From Candidatus Gastranaerophilales bacterium (GTDB lineage: Bacteria > Cyanobacteriota > Vampirovibrionia > Gastranaerophilales > Gastranaerophilaceae): 64,000 bases of DNA. Made by a program: the position numbers and the translations under genes. How positions within the stretch are numbered: position 1 is the first letter of the stretch; each line of letters opens with the position of its first letter. Location: NCBI GenBank assembly GCA_944326475.1, contig CALVEC010000005.1, forward strand, positions 62,001 through 126,000, in the 5' to 3' direction. The notes under the pieces were generated by a model. That model was not told the DNA's origin, searched no databases, and saw only the letters and a list, made by a program, of their open reading frames with translations. This document shows, in pieces, positions 1-11,000 of the stretch.

Positions 1-396
1 CTCTACCGAGTTTACCAAGCATACCCATGCAATCCGGAGTTGCAATCAAAGTATCAAATTCAAACCAGCCGCCTGAAATTTTTTCGATAACTTCTTCAGC
101 ACCTGCTTCATCTGCGCCTGCTTCTTTTGCTTCTGTAGCTTTTGCACCTTTAGCAATAACACAGACTCTGACTTCTTTACCGAGACCTGCCGGAAGTACA
201 ACGGTAGAACGGATTTGCTGGTCTGCACGTTTTACATCAATACCGAGGCGCATGTGGCATTCAACAGTTTCATCGAATTTTGCAAGCGCATCAGATATCT
301 CTTTTAATTTTTCAATAGCTGCAGCTGCCGTAGCGGGCTGTTCAAAGCCTTCAAGCATTTCCTGCATCTTTTTTTGTTTTTTAGTTAATTTACTCA
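1..396 (-). CDS. rplA: 50S ribosomal protein L1 (3' end outside window)
   Basis: Only the N-terminal 132 codons are present; the gene runs off the left edge. L1 binds 23S rRNA at the mobile L1 stalk and in many bacteria represses its own operon by binding its mRNA. The translation starts [10 protein letters not shown] and carries the L1 signatures around residues 70-80 (VVLPAGLGK) and a later [13 protein letters not shown] stretch that matches the core of the family. An AGAAAGGG Shine-Dalgarno sequence precedes the ATG. It lies 105 bp downstream of rplK as the last visible gene of a secE-nusG-rplK-rplA cluster, the usual bacterial order. Identity is secure; the missing end cannot be assessed. 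Confidence 0.95.
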
Positions 397-501
397 TTTT
401 TTTCCCTTTCTGTGGTCTAACGGGGTTTTTTCTCATATTCGGGCAAACTCGAACTATAAAAGTATTAAGTCTTACCCTTCTATGTCCCCTTCCACTAATT
501 A

Positions 502-927
502 TTAGCCTTCTACAGTAACGCCCATTGCTCTGCAAGAGCCTTTAATCATCTCTACTGCAGCTTCAAGGGTAGTTGCATTCAAGTCTTCCATTTTTGTTTT
601 TGCAATTTCTTCAAGCTGAGCCTGTGTGATTGTTCCGACTTTTGTTTTATTCGGAGCAGCAGAACCTTTTGGAAGGTTAATAGCTTTCTTGATAAGAACT
701 GCAGCCGGCGGGCTTTTTGTCACGAATGAAAAACTTCTGTCTTCATATACGTCAATAACTACAGGAATAATATATCCTGCCTGGGATTCTGTTTTAGCAT
801 TGAACTGCTTGCAGAAATCCATGATGTTTACACCGTGTTGACCCAATGCAGGACCGACCGGCGGTGATGGATTAGCTTTTCCGGCTTCGATTTGAAGCTT
901 GATTTTTCCAACGATTTTCTTTGCCAT
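502..927 (-). CDS. rplK: 50S ribosomal protein L11
   Basis: L11 forms the GTPase-associated centre with 23S rRNA and L10/L12 and is needed for RelA activation on stalled ribosomes. The 141-residue product is the normal full length. It starts [20 protein letters not shown] and has the [19 protein letters not shown] loop in the N-terminal domain, then the C-terminal RNA-binding domain ending in [15 protein letters not shown] strong AAAGGAG lies six bases before the ATG. It follows nusG by 84 bp and precedes rplA. Nothing odd. Confidence 0.98.
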   Translation of the reverse strand: MAKKIVGKIKLQIEAGKANPSPPVGPALGQHGVNIMDFCKQFNAKTESQAGYIIPVVIDVYEDRSFSFVTKSPPAAVLIKKAINLPKGSAAPNKTKVGTITQAQLEEIAKTKMEDLNATTLEAAVEMIKGSCRAMGVTVEG

Positions 928-1011
928 TTTTTTCTCCTTTCGTGGTCTAGCGGGATAGCGCCTTACGCCGCCTTAATCCCTTCCACATTTATTTGTGTTT
1001 TCGGCAGTGCC

Positions 1012-1656
1012 TTATACTTTTTGTATCTGTTTGTATTCAAGCTCGACAGGCGTTTCTCGACCAAAGATTGAAACACTTGCTCTGAGTTTTGACTTGTCGG
1101 GATAGACTTCAGTAATGTCACCGATAAAGTCTGCAAACGGTCCGGAAATAATACGAACCTTGTCGCCGACCTTAACGTCGAGTTCGATTTTAACAGACTG
1201 GGTTTGTGATCTGTGGATGATTTTTTTGATTTCGGAATCTTTAGCCGGGATAGGCTTTTTCGACGAGCCGACAAATTTAGTAACCCCGGCAGTATGTCTG
1301 ACAACATACCAGCTGTCATCATCCATAATCATTTCAACAAGGACATATCCCGGGAAGATTTTTTCTTCTCTGTCCTGTTTCTTACCGTCTTTAACTTTCG
1401 TGATGGTTTTTTGAGGAACTTCGATACGGAAGATTTTTTCTCCCATATTCATGTATTCAACACGTTTTTCGAGGTTGACCTTAACTTTGTTTTCGTGACC
1501 CGAATAAGTATGAACTACATACCATCTTTTTTGCGGAGCCTTGTTAGATTTTGAGCTGTTTTTAAACTCGGCATCTTTTTGCTCAAGAAGCTCTTGTTTT
1601 TCATTAGCTTCATTATTATCCGCTTCATTCATAAATTCATCTTTTTCTTTAGCCAT
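1012..1656 (-). CDS. nusG: Transcription termination/antitermination factor NusG
   Basis: NusG binds RNA polymerase across the clamp and links it to Rho or to ribosomal protein S10. The NGN domain begins near residue 44 (RWYVVHTYSGHENKVK) and includes the conserved FPGYVLVEM and GVTKFVG segments; the KOW domain (GDKVRIISGPFADFIGDI) fills the C-terminus. The first ~43 residues are an extra, highly charged, Glu/Asn/Lys-rich stretch without sign of fold, which many NusG proteins lack. AGGATAAATAA before the ATG supports this start, so the extension is probably translated. It lies 48 bp downstream of secE in the conserved order. Confidence 0.97.
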   Translation of the reverse strand: MAKEKDEFMNEADNNEANEKQELLEQKDAEFKNSSKSNKAPQKRWYVVHTYSGHENKVKVNLEKRVEYMNMGEKIFRIEVPQKTITKVKDGKKQDREEKIFPGYVLVEMIMDDDSWYVVRHTAGVTKFVGSSKKPIPAKDSEIKKIIHRSQTQSVKIELDVKVGDKVRIISGPFADFIGDITEVYPDKSKLRASVSIFGRETPVELEYKQIQKV

Positions 1657-1704
1657 TTATTTATCCTGCCATCTAATCGGCTGTCCCTTAACGGGTCGCC
1701 ATTC

Positions 1705-1935
1705 TTAACTCAAATGTAATAATTTCAGAATGCCGCTGAAAATTGAATCCATCAAAAGGATTGCTACTGTGAAAACGAAAGTTACAACAATAACGTATAG
1801 TGTTTCCACAAAGACTTGCTGTTTCTGCGGCCAGCTGATTTTTCCCCATTCAAGCTTAACGCTTTTGAGGTATGCAATGAAATCATCTTTCATATTGTTA
1901 TTAACCTGATTTTTGGTTTTGGTTTGGTTTGCCAT
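1705..1935 (-). CDS. secE: Preprotein translocase subunit SecE
   Basis: SecE clamps SecY in the SecYEG channel. The 76-residue product has a hydrophilic N-terminus, the conserved amphipathic helix (LKSVKLEWGKISWPQKQQV) and one C-terminal transmembrane helix, the single-helix form usual outside enterobacteria. The reading frame remains open upstream, but that extension would be translated from the tRNA-Trp gene. The chosen ATG is preceded by AGAGG at good spacing, so the start is placed here. It sits between tRNA-Trp and nusG. Confidence 0.95.
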   Translation of the reverse strand: MANQTKTKNQVNNNMKDDFIAYLKSVKLEWGKISWPQKQQVFVETLYVIVVTFVFTVAILLMDSIFSGILKLLHLS

Positions 1936-1961
1936 TTTTACCTCTGTTTTTAATTTAGAAA

Positions 1962-2034
1962 CGCGCCCTGAAGGACTCGAACCCTCGACATCCGGTTTTG
2001 GAGACCGACGTTCTACCAACTGAACTAAGGACGC
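1962..2034 (-). tRNA. trnW: tRNA-Trp (CCA anticodon)
   Basis: Folding the 73 bases by eye on the minus strand gives all four arms: a 7-bp acceptor stem (GCGTCCT with AGGGCGC, one G-U pair), a 4-bp D stem (GTTC/GAAC) with AGTTGGTA loop, an anticodon stem with loop CTCCAAA (anticodon CCA, tryptophan), and a T arm with TTCGAGT loop. The discriminator base is G and the 3' CCA is not encoded. It lies between rpmG and secE and is presumably processed from their shared transcript. Confidence 0.96.
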
Positions 2035-2057
2035 TTTTCTAATTAATATAGTTAAGC

Positions 2058-2225
2058 TTACTTAGTTTCTTTGTGAACGGTGTGTCTGCCGCAGAATGAA
2101 CAGTATTTTTTCAATTCCATTCTTTCTTTAAGGGTCTTTTTGTTTTTAGTAGTGGTGTAGTTTCTGTGTTTGCAGTCTTCGCAAGCGAGAACAACCATTT
2201 TGTCATTTTTGCCTTTAATGCCCAT
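2058..2225 (-). CDS. rpmG: 50S ribosomal protein L33
   Basis: A 55-residue protein matching L33: [20 protein letters not shown] in the N-terminal half and [15 protein letters not shown] at the end. Both CxxC pairs are kept, so this is the zinc-binding (C+) form. The frame is open 13 codons further upstream, but AAGG seven bases before the internal ATG and the family length favour the shorter start. It is the first gene of the rpmG-trnW-secE-nusG-rplK-rplA cluster. Confidence 0.95.
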   Translation of the reverse strand: MGIKGKNDKMVVLACEDCKHRNYTTTKNKKTLKERMELKKYCSFCGRHTVHKETK

Positions 2226-2274
2226 TTTGTTACCTTTTCTATTTAATATTCTGATTTTTTTCAAGTAAAAACTA

Positions 2275-2354
2275 TAGAATGTAACTTCTTTCCCTACATT
2301 CTACTGCTTTTTTCTGGTCTTTCTTTCATTCTACAATAAACATTTTATTTTCAA
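2275..2354 (-). promoter_or_regulatory. Putative rpmG promoter and leader hairpin
   Basis: On the minus strand a TTTGAA/TTGAAA -35-like element (2349-2354) and TAGAAT (2328-2333) lie 15-16 bp apart, a tolerable but short sigma-70 spacing. Between this site and rpmG, a perfect 9-bp inverted repeat (arms 2275-2283 and 2295-2303, TAGAATGTA/TACATTCTA, 11-base loop) would form a hairpin in the mRNA leader. It could be an operator or leader structure; no T-run follows, so it is not an obvious terminator. The rest of 2226-2464 shows no gene. Confidence 0.35.
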
Positions 2355-2464
2355 AGCAAAAATTTATAAATCTTAATCTTTTGGCAAAAACAAAAGATAT
2401 CAGACACTTTAGAAAGTAACTGACTACGGCGTTAACAGCTCGGGTTGCAACCTGCGGCAGGAGT

Positions 2465-3763
2465 CTACGCATTTTCATTTTTCAATGCTGCAAATTTAGC
2501 CTGCATAGTCGGATTGTTTCTCGTAAGCCGTTTTATACTTAAATCTTCAGCCTTGTTGTTTGCAAGCCGCAGATTATTTTCTGATGAAAGCAGCGCCTCT
2601 TTTGTTTTTTGCAGGCGGTCAATTATCTTGTCAATTTCATCAATTGCAGTCTTAAATTTTCTGCTGGCAAGCTCATAATTCTTTGCAAACTTTTCCTTAA
2701 ACTCGTTCATTTCAGCCTCAAAGTTAGATATATCTATATTTTGAGACTTAATAACCGCAAGTTCCTTTCTATATTCAAGCGAATTTAAAGCGGCATTTCT
2801 CAGAATTGTGATAATCGGGATAAAAAACTGAGGTCTTATAACATACATTTTGGGATAATGGTGCGACATATCGACAATACCGCTGTTATAAAGCTCATTT
2901 TCAGGTTCAAGCAAAGACACAAGCACTGCATATTCACATTTTTTTTCATTTCTGTCTTTATCCAGTTCTTTCAAAAAATCCGTATTTTTCTTTTTGGCAG
3001 AAGTTGTGTCAGTCTCGTTTTTCATCTCAAACATTATTGAAACAAACTCATTGCCGTCCCCGTCACTCTCTCTGAATATGTAATCGCCCTTGCTGCCTGT
3101 TTTTACGTCGTTATCTTTTTCAAAATAGGCTTTTTGAAATCCCGTAGCGCGAAGTCTGTTAAATTCAACCTCGCAATGCTGCTCCAGACTTTCGCCGACC
3201 ATTTTGGTCGAAAGTTTAAGTTTATAGTCTTTAAGCCTGTTGATTTCTTCATCCTTAAATCTAAGCTCTGTTTCGTATTTGTCTTTGAGCGAATTTTCCT
3301 TAAGCTGATATTCCTTTTCGCAAAGCTCTTTTTCGTTGTTAAGTTTGGTAATACTGTTTTCCTTTTCGTTGAGTTCAGTATTTTTTTGACTAAGCAGCTT
3401 ACTGATTTCAAGCTCCTTATCCTTATTGAAGGAATCCAGTTTATTTTTCAACTCGGCAATTTCTTTGTCTTTTTCTGCGATAGTTTCTTTAATTGCAGCT
3501 TTTTGTTCAATTTCCCCGGTTTCAATTTCCGACTTCAAGCCGGCAATCTCTGCCTCCTTTTGATTCAATTTTTCTGTAAAAATTTTTTCCGTTTCAAGCT
3601 TTGCAAGCTGAACAGCATTATTTTTGTCGGTTTCAAACTGATTTTCCCTGGATTGAATCTCTTTTGTAAATTCTTTATCTCTAACCTGTTTTACAATAGC
3701 TGCATATCCTGATTCATCAACCTGAAAAACCTCACCGCATTTTGGACATCTTATTTCCTGCAT
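2465..3763 (-). CDS. DUF2130 family zinc-ribbon coiled-coil protein
   Basis: This 432-residue protein has a short N-terminal zinc-ribbon-like CPKCGEVF motif (residues ~6-13), a long Glu/Lys-rich coiled coil (~30-200), and the C-terminal DUF2130 domain beginning near [19 protein letters not shown] and including GDYIFRE and [10 protein letters not shown]-type acidic motifs that recall nuclease-like folds. The family is widespread but uncharacterised. The frame extends six codons upstream, but AGAAAGG lies eight bases before the ATG used here. It stands alone, divergent from the gene at 4010, with 246 bp between them and no gene in that gap. Confidence 0.85.
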   Translation of the reverse strand: MQEIRCPKCGEVFQVDESGYAAIVKQVRDKEFTKEIQSRENQFETDKNNAVQLAKLETEKIFTEKLNQKEAEIAGLKSEIETGEIEQKAAIKETIAEKDKEIAELKNKLDSFNKDKELEISKLLSQKNTELNEKENSITKLNNEKELCEKEYQLKENSLKDKYETELRFKDEEINRLKDYKLKLSTKMVGESLEQHCEVEFNRLRATGFQKAYFEKDNDVKTGSKGDYIFRESDGDGNEFVSIMFEMKNETDTTSAKKKNTDFLKELDKDRNEKKCEYAVLVSLLEPENELYNSGIVDMSHHYPKMYVIRPQFFIPIITILRNAALNSLEYRKELAVIKSQNIDISNFEAEMNEFKEKFAKNYELASRKFKTAIDEIDKIIDRLQKTKEALLSSENNLRLANNKAEDLSIKRLTRNNPTMQAKFAALKNENA

Positions 3764-4009
3764 AGACAAAACCTTTCTCATACTTCATGTTTCAGTATAT
3801 CCGTGAATATCCCCTACGTCAACTTTTTCAGAAATCGGACACTCGGATAAAAGCAGGGCTGATGAAAACTTTTCTAAAATCGTATATTTTTTAAATAGCG
3901 CAATAAGCAGAAGGTAATGGGTATCCGCTCTACGGTGCATATTCCGTTTATATTACGGAGCAGCCGGTTATTACAGCGCTAACAGGCAATCAAGAGAGGA
4001 GTCAGAGAT

Positions 4010-5029
4010 ATGTTTAAAAAAATCACATTATTTTTTATTTTAATATCGGCGCCGCTGCCTTCACTCGCATATCAAATCCGGACATACTCACCGGTACAAA
4101 CAATTGCTCCATATTACGGACCTGTCGTAAATCCTTCGATGATGAGACACAACCGGCGATTCTTAAGGCGTCCGGCAAGAATTGTGCCGGTATCGCCTAT
4201 TACCCGCACACCGATTGCAAGAACCGTTGTACCTCCGCTTTTGCCGCCATCGGCAGCGTATCTTCCGTCCGTGACAACATCTTCGCAAAAAACTGTAATA
4301 ACCCCGAGAACACAGACAATCGCGCCGTTGGAACCGGTTAAGGATGATACGGTATTTGAAGCAGAGACACCCCAAATAACAACAAACAACGCTGAAAATT
4401 ATCCCAAAATAACCGCACTCGAAAACACTATTTTTCGCAAAACCTATGAAAAACAAGACATTTATACAAGGCTGAAACGGCTCGAGAAAAAACTTTTCAG
4501 ATGTACTTTTGACAATATGGCACTCTCGGACAGAATGGAGAACATTCTGAACAATGTAGACCCTGCAGTAGTATACGATATTAATCAGCGTGACCTTGCA
4601 AAAATCGAAACAAAAATTCTGGGCAGAAGCTTTGAAGGCGAAAGCACGGACGAAAGAATAACCAGACTTGAAAAAGAAATGCTCGGAGCAATGCAGGGCG
4701 GCAATCTGAAACAGCGTTACGAAACGGTAAAAAGCGCAGCGCGTCATTACAACGCTTTTCCGGCATATACAGCCTCAACCCCTCAAAATAACTACACAAT
4801 GTACAACAACTACCGCAAACCGCGGCGCAACATACTGAGTTTTCTGTTTGATATGATGTCCACAGGGTTTGGCGCAGGACAGATGACGGGTTACACACCG
4901 CCGGTATTTTCACCATACGACAACTTTCAAGACAGCAGCGGGATTCAAGACTATTATATGGGAAACCGCGGCGGATATTACAACAACAGAAACATGGGAA
5001 ACGGATCTACTGTAAGAATTTTAGACTAA
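4010..5029 (+). CDS. Secreted protein with repeated LE-x-RLxRLE helical motifs
   Basis: Function unknown. A clear signal peptide (MFKKITLFFILISAPLPSLA) precedes a Pro/Thr/Arg-rich region (~25-125). Then come repeated helical segments of the pattern LE..IF.KTYEK...RLKRLEKKLF (residues ~140-165) and IETKILGRSFEGES..ERITRLEKEML (~200-227). The C-terminal ~90 residues are rich in Asn, Tyr, Gly and Pro. From memory, LE.kvfg..y....RL.RLE repeats recur in secreted proteins of cyanobacteria and Melainabacteria; no enzymatic motif is visible. AGAGAGGA precedes the ATG. It converges on the giant FliD-like gene with stop codons overlapping by four bases, so it may be a surface partner, but that is only positional inference. 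Confidence 0.7.
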   Translation: MFKKITLFFILISAPLPSLAYQIRTYSPVQTIAPYYGPVVNPSMMRHNRRFLRRPARIVPVSPITRTPIARTVVPPLLPPSAAYLPSVTTSSQKTVITPRTQTIAPLEPVKDDTVFEAETPQITTNNAENYPKITALENTIFRKTYEKQDIYTRLKRLEKKLFRCTFDNMALSDRMENILNNVDPAVVYDINQRDLAKIETKILGRSFEGESTDERITRLEKEMLGAMQGGNLKQRYETVKSAARHYNAFPAYTASTPQNNYTMYNNYRKPRRNILSFLFDMMSTGFGAGQMTGYTPPVFSPYDNFQDSSGIQDYYMGNRGGYYNNRNMGNGSTVRILD

Positions 5030-8000
5030 ACAATCGGATTAAAGCCGGGGTTATTCTGGTTAATAATTACACGCGTCAAAGATTCGTTATACTGCCTGTT
5101 GAGTTTTGTAATAAGGTCATTTATTTCAGAATACTGCTCCTGCAGCTTCGACAAGAAGTCCATAAGCTCTTTCTGGCTCTGTGCAAGAGCTTCATCCCCT
5201 CCATAGAGAGAAAGTTCGCTTTCAAAACGGGCAAGCTGCCCTTTGCTTATGGAAAGCTCGTCTTTGAGAGCGTTACGCTGGCTTGTAAGCGTTCTTATTG
5301 AGGAATTAAAATAGCCGCTTACAGGCTTGAGGGAATCATCGAGAGTGTCTTTAACTCTGACAAAAGCCCCGGCAACAGTGTGGTCAATCGGATCTCCGGT
5401 GTCGTCACCGATAAGAAGCTCCGAAACATTTTGCGGATTTGAAAGAAAAGCGCTGTAGAACTCATCGCGATTTACAGTGATTGAGACTCTGCCGGCGGGT
5501 GATGCTGTAGAACCGGACATATTCACTACAATACCAATATCCGCAAGCGCTTCCTGAATATCTGTTCTGTTGCCTATGTCAGAAGTAAAGCAATCTCTGA
5601 TTCGTCCGAGCAGTGCAGTAAATTCAGCATCTCCGACAATATTTGTTGATTGAGAGAGAGTCATTGAAACATTAAATTTTCCGACAAAATCAAGCAGCTT
5701 CATGTAGGTCTCATCTAGCGAGAGACTGCCTATGTTTATCGTTCCCGTGCCTGTTTCTTTTATGGTAATTGTAATAGCGGCAGCAGCATCGTCAGCAGTG
5801 ATTTTTCCGTTTTTATCAAGCTTAATAACATTTGATTCCGTTTCGTAATCCGTGCCGTTCAGATTAAATATTGCATTGTAGCCGTTTTGCTGGGTTGCAA
5901 TATTCATTGCATTTCCGTTTGTAAATCCTACAATATCCGTTAGATTTGAGGAACCGGCTTCAACTTGTATGCGGGCGTTTGTTTTTTTTGCATTTGAGGT
6001 AAGCACGATTCTGTTGTCAATAAACTCTGCTCTAACGCCGTTTTCGTCCGTCGTCAGAAATGCACCGTTGATTTTGTTGACAAGATCGGCTATAGTATCG
6101 GTCTCAGAGACAGTTATGACTGTATTATTAATTTTGAAGTTTCCTGCTGCAACGCCGAGAGTGCTCAACAGGACGTTGTCATTGCTGACCTGCAGCCTGT
6201 CACTTTTTATAACAGTACTCGTTGCGTCGGTGCCGCTAACTGTTTGCGCTCCCTGAGACAGCGTACCGCCTGAGGTGAAGCCGATTTTGTTTGTAAAATC
6301 ACTTGTACCTTTAGTTATAGCAATACCTCCGTCTGTCTCGGAAGAATCTCGTGTCAGAACCATTTTGCCGGTTGTTGCGTCGATACCGGCAGTTATACCA
6401 ATGCCGGAAGCTGTTATTGCTGCAGCAATCTCCTGCACGGTATCGCCGGAAGAAATCTCTATCCTTCTTGTATCCGTGATATTACCGTTTTTGTCAGTAA
6501 GTGAGATAAAGAAGTCGCCGGAAGTGTACCCGAGAAGCGACGCATTCTGGGCTGTTTTTGAAGATGTCAAGGTCGAGAGAACACCGTTTTGAGCCGATTG
6601 TATCTGTGCTCCGCTCTGCGTAAAACCTGTAACCTCTGCAAAATTAGAAGTTCCGTCTTTTAAAGATATTTCATAAGCACCCGCAAGTTTAGCCTTTAAT
6701 ACAAGATTTGTTCCGTAGGGATCAACTTCTGCAGTGATTCCGAGATCTGAATTTGTGATTTGAGCGGCAATTTCCGCAAGCGACTCGCCGCCTGCAAGAT
6801 TAAATGTGTGAGTTTTAACTGTACCGTCAGGATTTTTTACGGTTATTTCAAAATCGCCGGCACTAAAGGTTATTCCGCTGTTCAACCCGGTTCTTGAACC
6901 TGTAAGAGTTGAATAAACATCCTGCTGTCCGGTCACACCGACTGCTTCACCGCCGATTGTACCGGCAGTAAGCCCGAGAATACGCGCATAGTCTGTATCT
7001 CCGTCATCAATACGAATTGTTGCGCCGTTTTCGATTGTTGTTGTTATTTCTATTTGTCCGGAACTGTTCAAAGACGCACGATAATCACTCTGTGTGCTCG
7101 AATTGATAAAATCAAGCACGTCTTGTATAGTGGTTACTCCTTTTTCAACGTTTACATTAAGCGTTCTGTGACCCGCTGCTGAAATGGAGAAGCTTCCCGC
7201 GGTCATATTATTAAACGACTGTCCGGCACTCAATCCCGACACAGAGCCTGTGATTTTCGACAGTCCGTAAGAGCCGTTGTCTGTAACACCGGCAGCAGAC
7301 CAGGTGTTGCCTGTCAACCCGGTTAATTTGTGGAAATCAGATGTTCCGGACACTATTAAATCTGCGCTGTTTTGACCGGTTGTTTTGATATAAAGCGCAC
7401 CGTTTTCATCCATACCGGCTTCAAAATTTCCATTCTGATTAATTTTATCAATGACATCCTGAATCCGGTCTGTAGCAGAAACATTAACGGTTTCTGTTAC
7501 AGAACCTGCCGTAAGTATGAGTGTACCGGCTTGCATACCGCCAAAAACGTGATCTGCATCAAGGTTCTGCATAGAACCTGTAAGCATTGATTTACCGGAG
7601 GTAAGGGTTGTTGCCGTAAAATCAGCGTCAGTTGTAGCGCCTGTAGTCGACATACCAGCCATAGTAACAAAGCCGGAGGAGTCATTTTGGAAAGTAATTT
7701 CAGACGCGTATTCACCGTTTAATTCAATGTGTATACGACCTTTTCCGGTTGTATCGTCCACATCGACCTTAAATACCATAGCACTTGTGTCCAGACGGTT
7801 TGAACCGGTAACATCAGAGGCTTGATAGCCCGATTCTGCATTGATGATTGCCTGTTTCATCTTGTTTAAGATAGTGTCAACACTGTCCGATGAAGAAACA
7901 TTCACAGTGTAAGAACGCTTAGGTCTGTACACAATATCTCCGTTCGGCGTCATTGTAGTTGTTTCACCCAGAGTAAAAGTAAACGAGCCGTTTTTCAAGC

Positions 8001-11000
8001 CTGTAAATACTGTACTGCCCTTCATTCCGTCAATACCGGTTCCGCCGGAACCGCCTGCACCATAAAAGACAAACAATCCGTGGTCGCCAACTTCCGTCTG
8101 TACAGAAGCGCCTTCTGTTTTTGCTGCACCGACAAGTCCGACTCTGGTTGTGAAATCAGACTCAGACACTATAATACTTTGAGCATTTTGACTGTTTGCC
8201 TGAATAAAGAATCTGCCGTTACTGTCTATGCTTGCAGTATATTTTCCGCCGGACTGAATGTTTATGTTATTTATAATTTCATTAAGGCTCTGACCGTTTG
8301 TTACAGATATTGTGACACTGCTTGAACCGTCGCTTATTGTGAAGGTTGACGAATTTAAACCGCCCAAAACATGTTCGCCGTGCAGCCCGTCTACAGAACC
8401 TGTAAGTTTAAGGTAACCGTGGCTTTCTTCGGTAAAAGTTCCCATATGGGTAGTCGTTTCACTGGCAGTCGACAGTCCGAGACGTTTCACAAGCTCGCTG
8501 CCTCTTGCGTCAAGCCCGCTAAAAGTAATCTGTTCAGCTTTGTTGCCGGCAATACTTATCTTAAACTGATGGGTAGAATTGTCAAAAGTAATGTTGAAGC
8601 CCTCAATACCTGCGTTTATGGCAGAAGTTTTTATAGCGTTAACAATATCATTGACAGTCATATTGCGACCGACTTCGACATCAAAGCTTTTCGCTGCAAC
8701 ATTTATTGTATTATTTGTTTTGTCGCTGAGAGTGATACGGAAAGAGCCGTCACCGTCTCCGGCTATTGAGTCATCTATTGTAAGGTCGGAAGAACCCAGT
8801 AGTCCGTCTATTGCAGCACTTGTATATTCCATTGTACCGAATGAGCCGAGCGTCAATGTGCCTTCTCCGAGTTCTTCCGATTCTCCGGACAAGCCCAGTA
8901 TTCTTGCGAAGTTAGACTCTGAAACGGTTACTGCGGCAGATGAGTCGGTTAGAGATTTTATCCAGAATCTGCCGTCTTCAATTCCTGCGTCGTATTCACC
9001 GGTGTCTTTGATTTTTTGAATTATTGAATCAAGGCTCTCATCGTCTGTGACAGTTATGTTTACCGACGCTCCGCCGCCGGAGATTGTCACGGTTTCTTGT
9101 GCCGTATTAAGACCGCCCTGAATGTTGCCCAAAACGTGAGTTGCGTGAAGGTTATCGGTTGAGCCTTTTAGTTTTGACAAACCATCCGAGAGCTTTGTAC
9201 TTGTGAAATTGGCGTCGTAGACCACATCATCTTGTGCCAGACCCGCTCTTTGCACAAATCCCGAGGTATCATCGGTAAACGAAAGTTCGTATAAAGCATT
9301 GTCTGTTGCCGTTATACTTATTCTGTTGTTTTTAGCGTCAAAAACAGCGTTAATACTGGAATTAAGAGCATTTATTCTGTCAAGAACAGTCTGCACGGTA
9401 TCTCCGGCATGGACTTCAATCCATTTTGCGCCGTCTGTGGTATTTATGTTAAATCCGCCGTCTGTTATGCCGGAGAGAGCAGTGTTCGCAGTTAAGCCGT
9501 TAATTGAACTGCCGGTGAAGCTAAAAGAGCCGTGCGAACCGGTTTCTTCATATAGTTTTACAAAATAGTCCGTACCGTTGTTTGTAATGCCCGGTTCTGT
9601 CGGTGCACCCGGGAACACTGGCGGTGTATACCCCTCAGGCTCTGTAGCAATACCTGTCAAGGAGGCAAAATTTCCGGAAAGGTCTGTTATAACAAGTTTA
9701 TCCTGAGTTCGGGATTCGACAGCGGAGGTTATGACAATACGTCCGTCAGAATCGAGTCTGTAGGTGAGTTTATCTTCTGTTAAAGGCAGCATATTCAAGT
9801 CGGGAGCATCTGTGTTGAAATCAAAAAGTCCTGTGCCGTCTTTTTGGTTTGCAAGCTCAACGAGCCTGTTCATAATGGTTTCTATACTCTCGTTGCTATT
9901 GTAATGTACATCTACGTTTTTTCCGTTTATGGACACTCTGAATGTCCCGCCTTGCAAGCTTCCGACAACGCTTGTGTCTTTATAGCCGCCATTGGCACTT
10001 GTAACTGTACTTTCACCGACTTTATCCGGCATGGGGCGTTCAATAGTGCCGGTGAAAGACGTATCCTGCCACGAAGTTGAGGCGTCGGTTAAACCGTAAT
10101 ACTGTGCAAATCCGCTTGTATCCTGGATTCTTACTGCACCCAGCTGTCCTCCGTATGTAATCTGTATTTTTCCGTCAGCAGTAAACGAGGCAGTATACCC
10201 ATTGATTTTATTGATTTCCACACCATTAGGAGTAATGATATCTTTAGCAATCATGTCGTTTATTTTTTTCATAACGGCGTCAAGTCCGTCTGTTGCAAGA
10301 ATTTCTACATTACCTACAGCCACATACCCGTCTGCTGTCTGGGTTACAAAGGTAAGCATTCCGTCCTTTTGACCGCTGAAAGGTCCGATATTGGTCTTGC
10401 CGACAGCAAGTGTTCCGTCGGTAATCATTCCGTTAACACTGACAGAGCCTGTAATACTGCCGTTGTTGTAGATATAAACATCTTTGGGACTGTCAATTTC
10501 TTCGTTTACAGAACGCTGAGCAAGCTCGGTCGGATTTTCTCCCAGTCCATAGAAATATACAAACGCACTGCTTCCGCTGACTCTAAACTCATCCATGCCT
10601 GCACCGTAAGTGATTTCAATTCTGTCGTTCACAATCTGCGCAGAAATCGTCGTATCCCAGTTGACGTTTGACACATCAGAGGGCGGCGCGTAGTTCACTG
10701 TCATACTGTTAATCTTGTTTAAAACCGTCTGTAAATCATCGTTTGCACCTACAGTAACCGAGGCAATTTTCGTACTGCCGTTGTAAAAATCGATAGTACC
10801 CTCCTGCCCGAAAATTGCGTTTCCGTTCACTTCTGACAGGTCTGTCGCACCCGTCAGTACGCCGTTTCTATCGTAAGTTACAATGTCTTTTGAAGGGGTG
10901 ATAGCCGTGTCATAGTCTTCGTATTGAGAGGTTCCTGATGCCGTAAGCCCGTAGTATGAAGCAAAAGCGCTGTCGCCTTTTACCGAAAAATCCGATATAG

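Noticed and set aside
1936-2019. N-terminal extension of secE
   Set aside because: The extra codons come from reading through the tRNA-Trp gene; an internal ATG with AGAGG gives the standard SecE.
2400-2464. Small inverted repeats (GGTTGCAACC, ACTTTAGAAAGT) after the DUF2130 gene
   Set aside because: Loops too small or no T-run; not convincing as terminators or operators.
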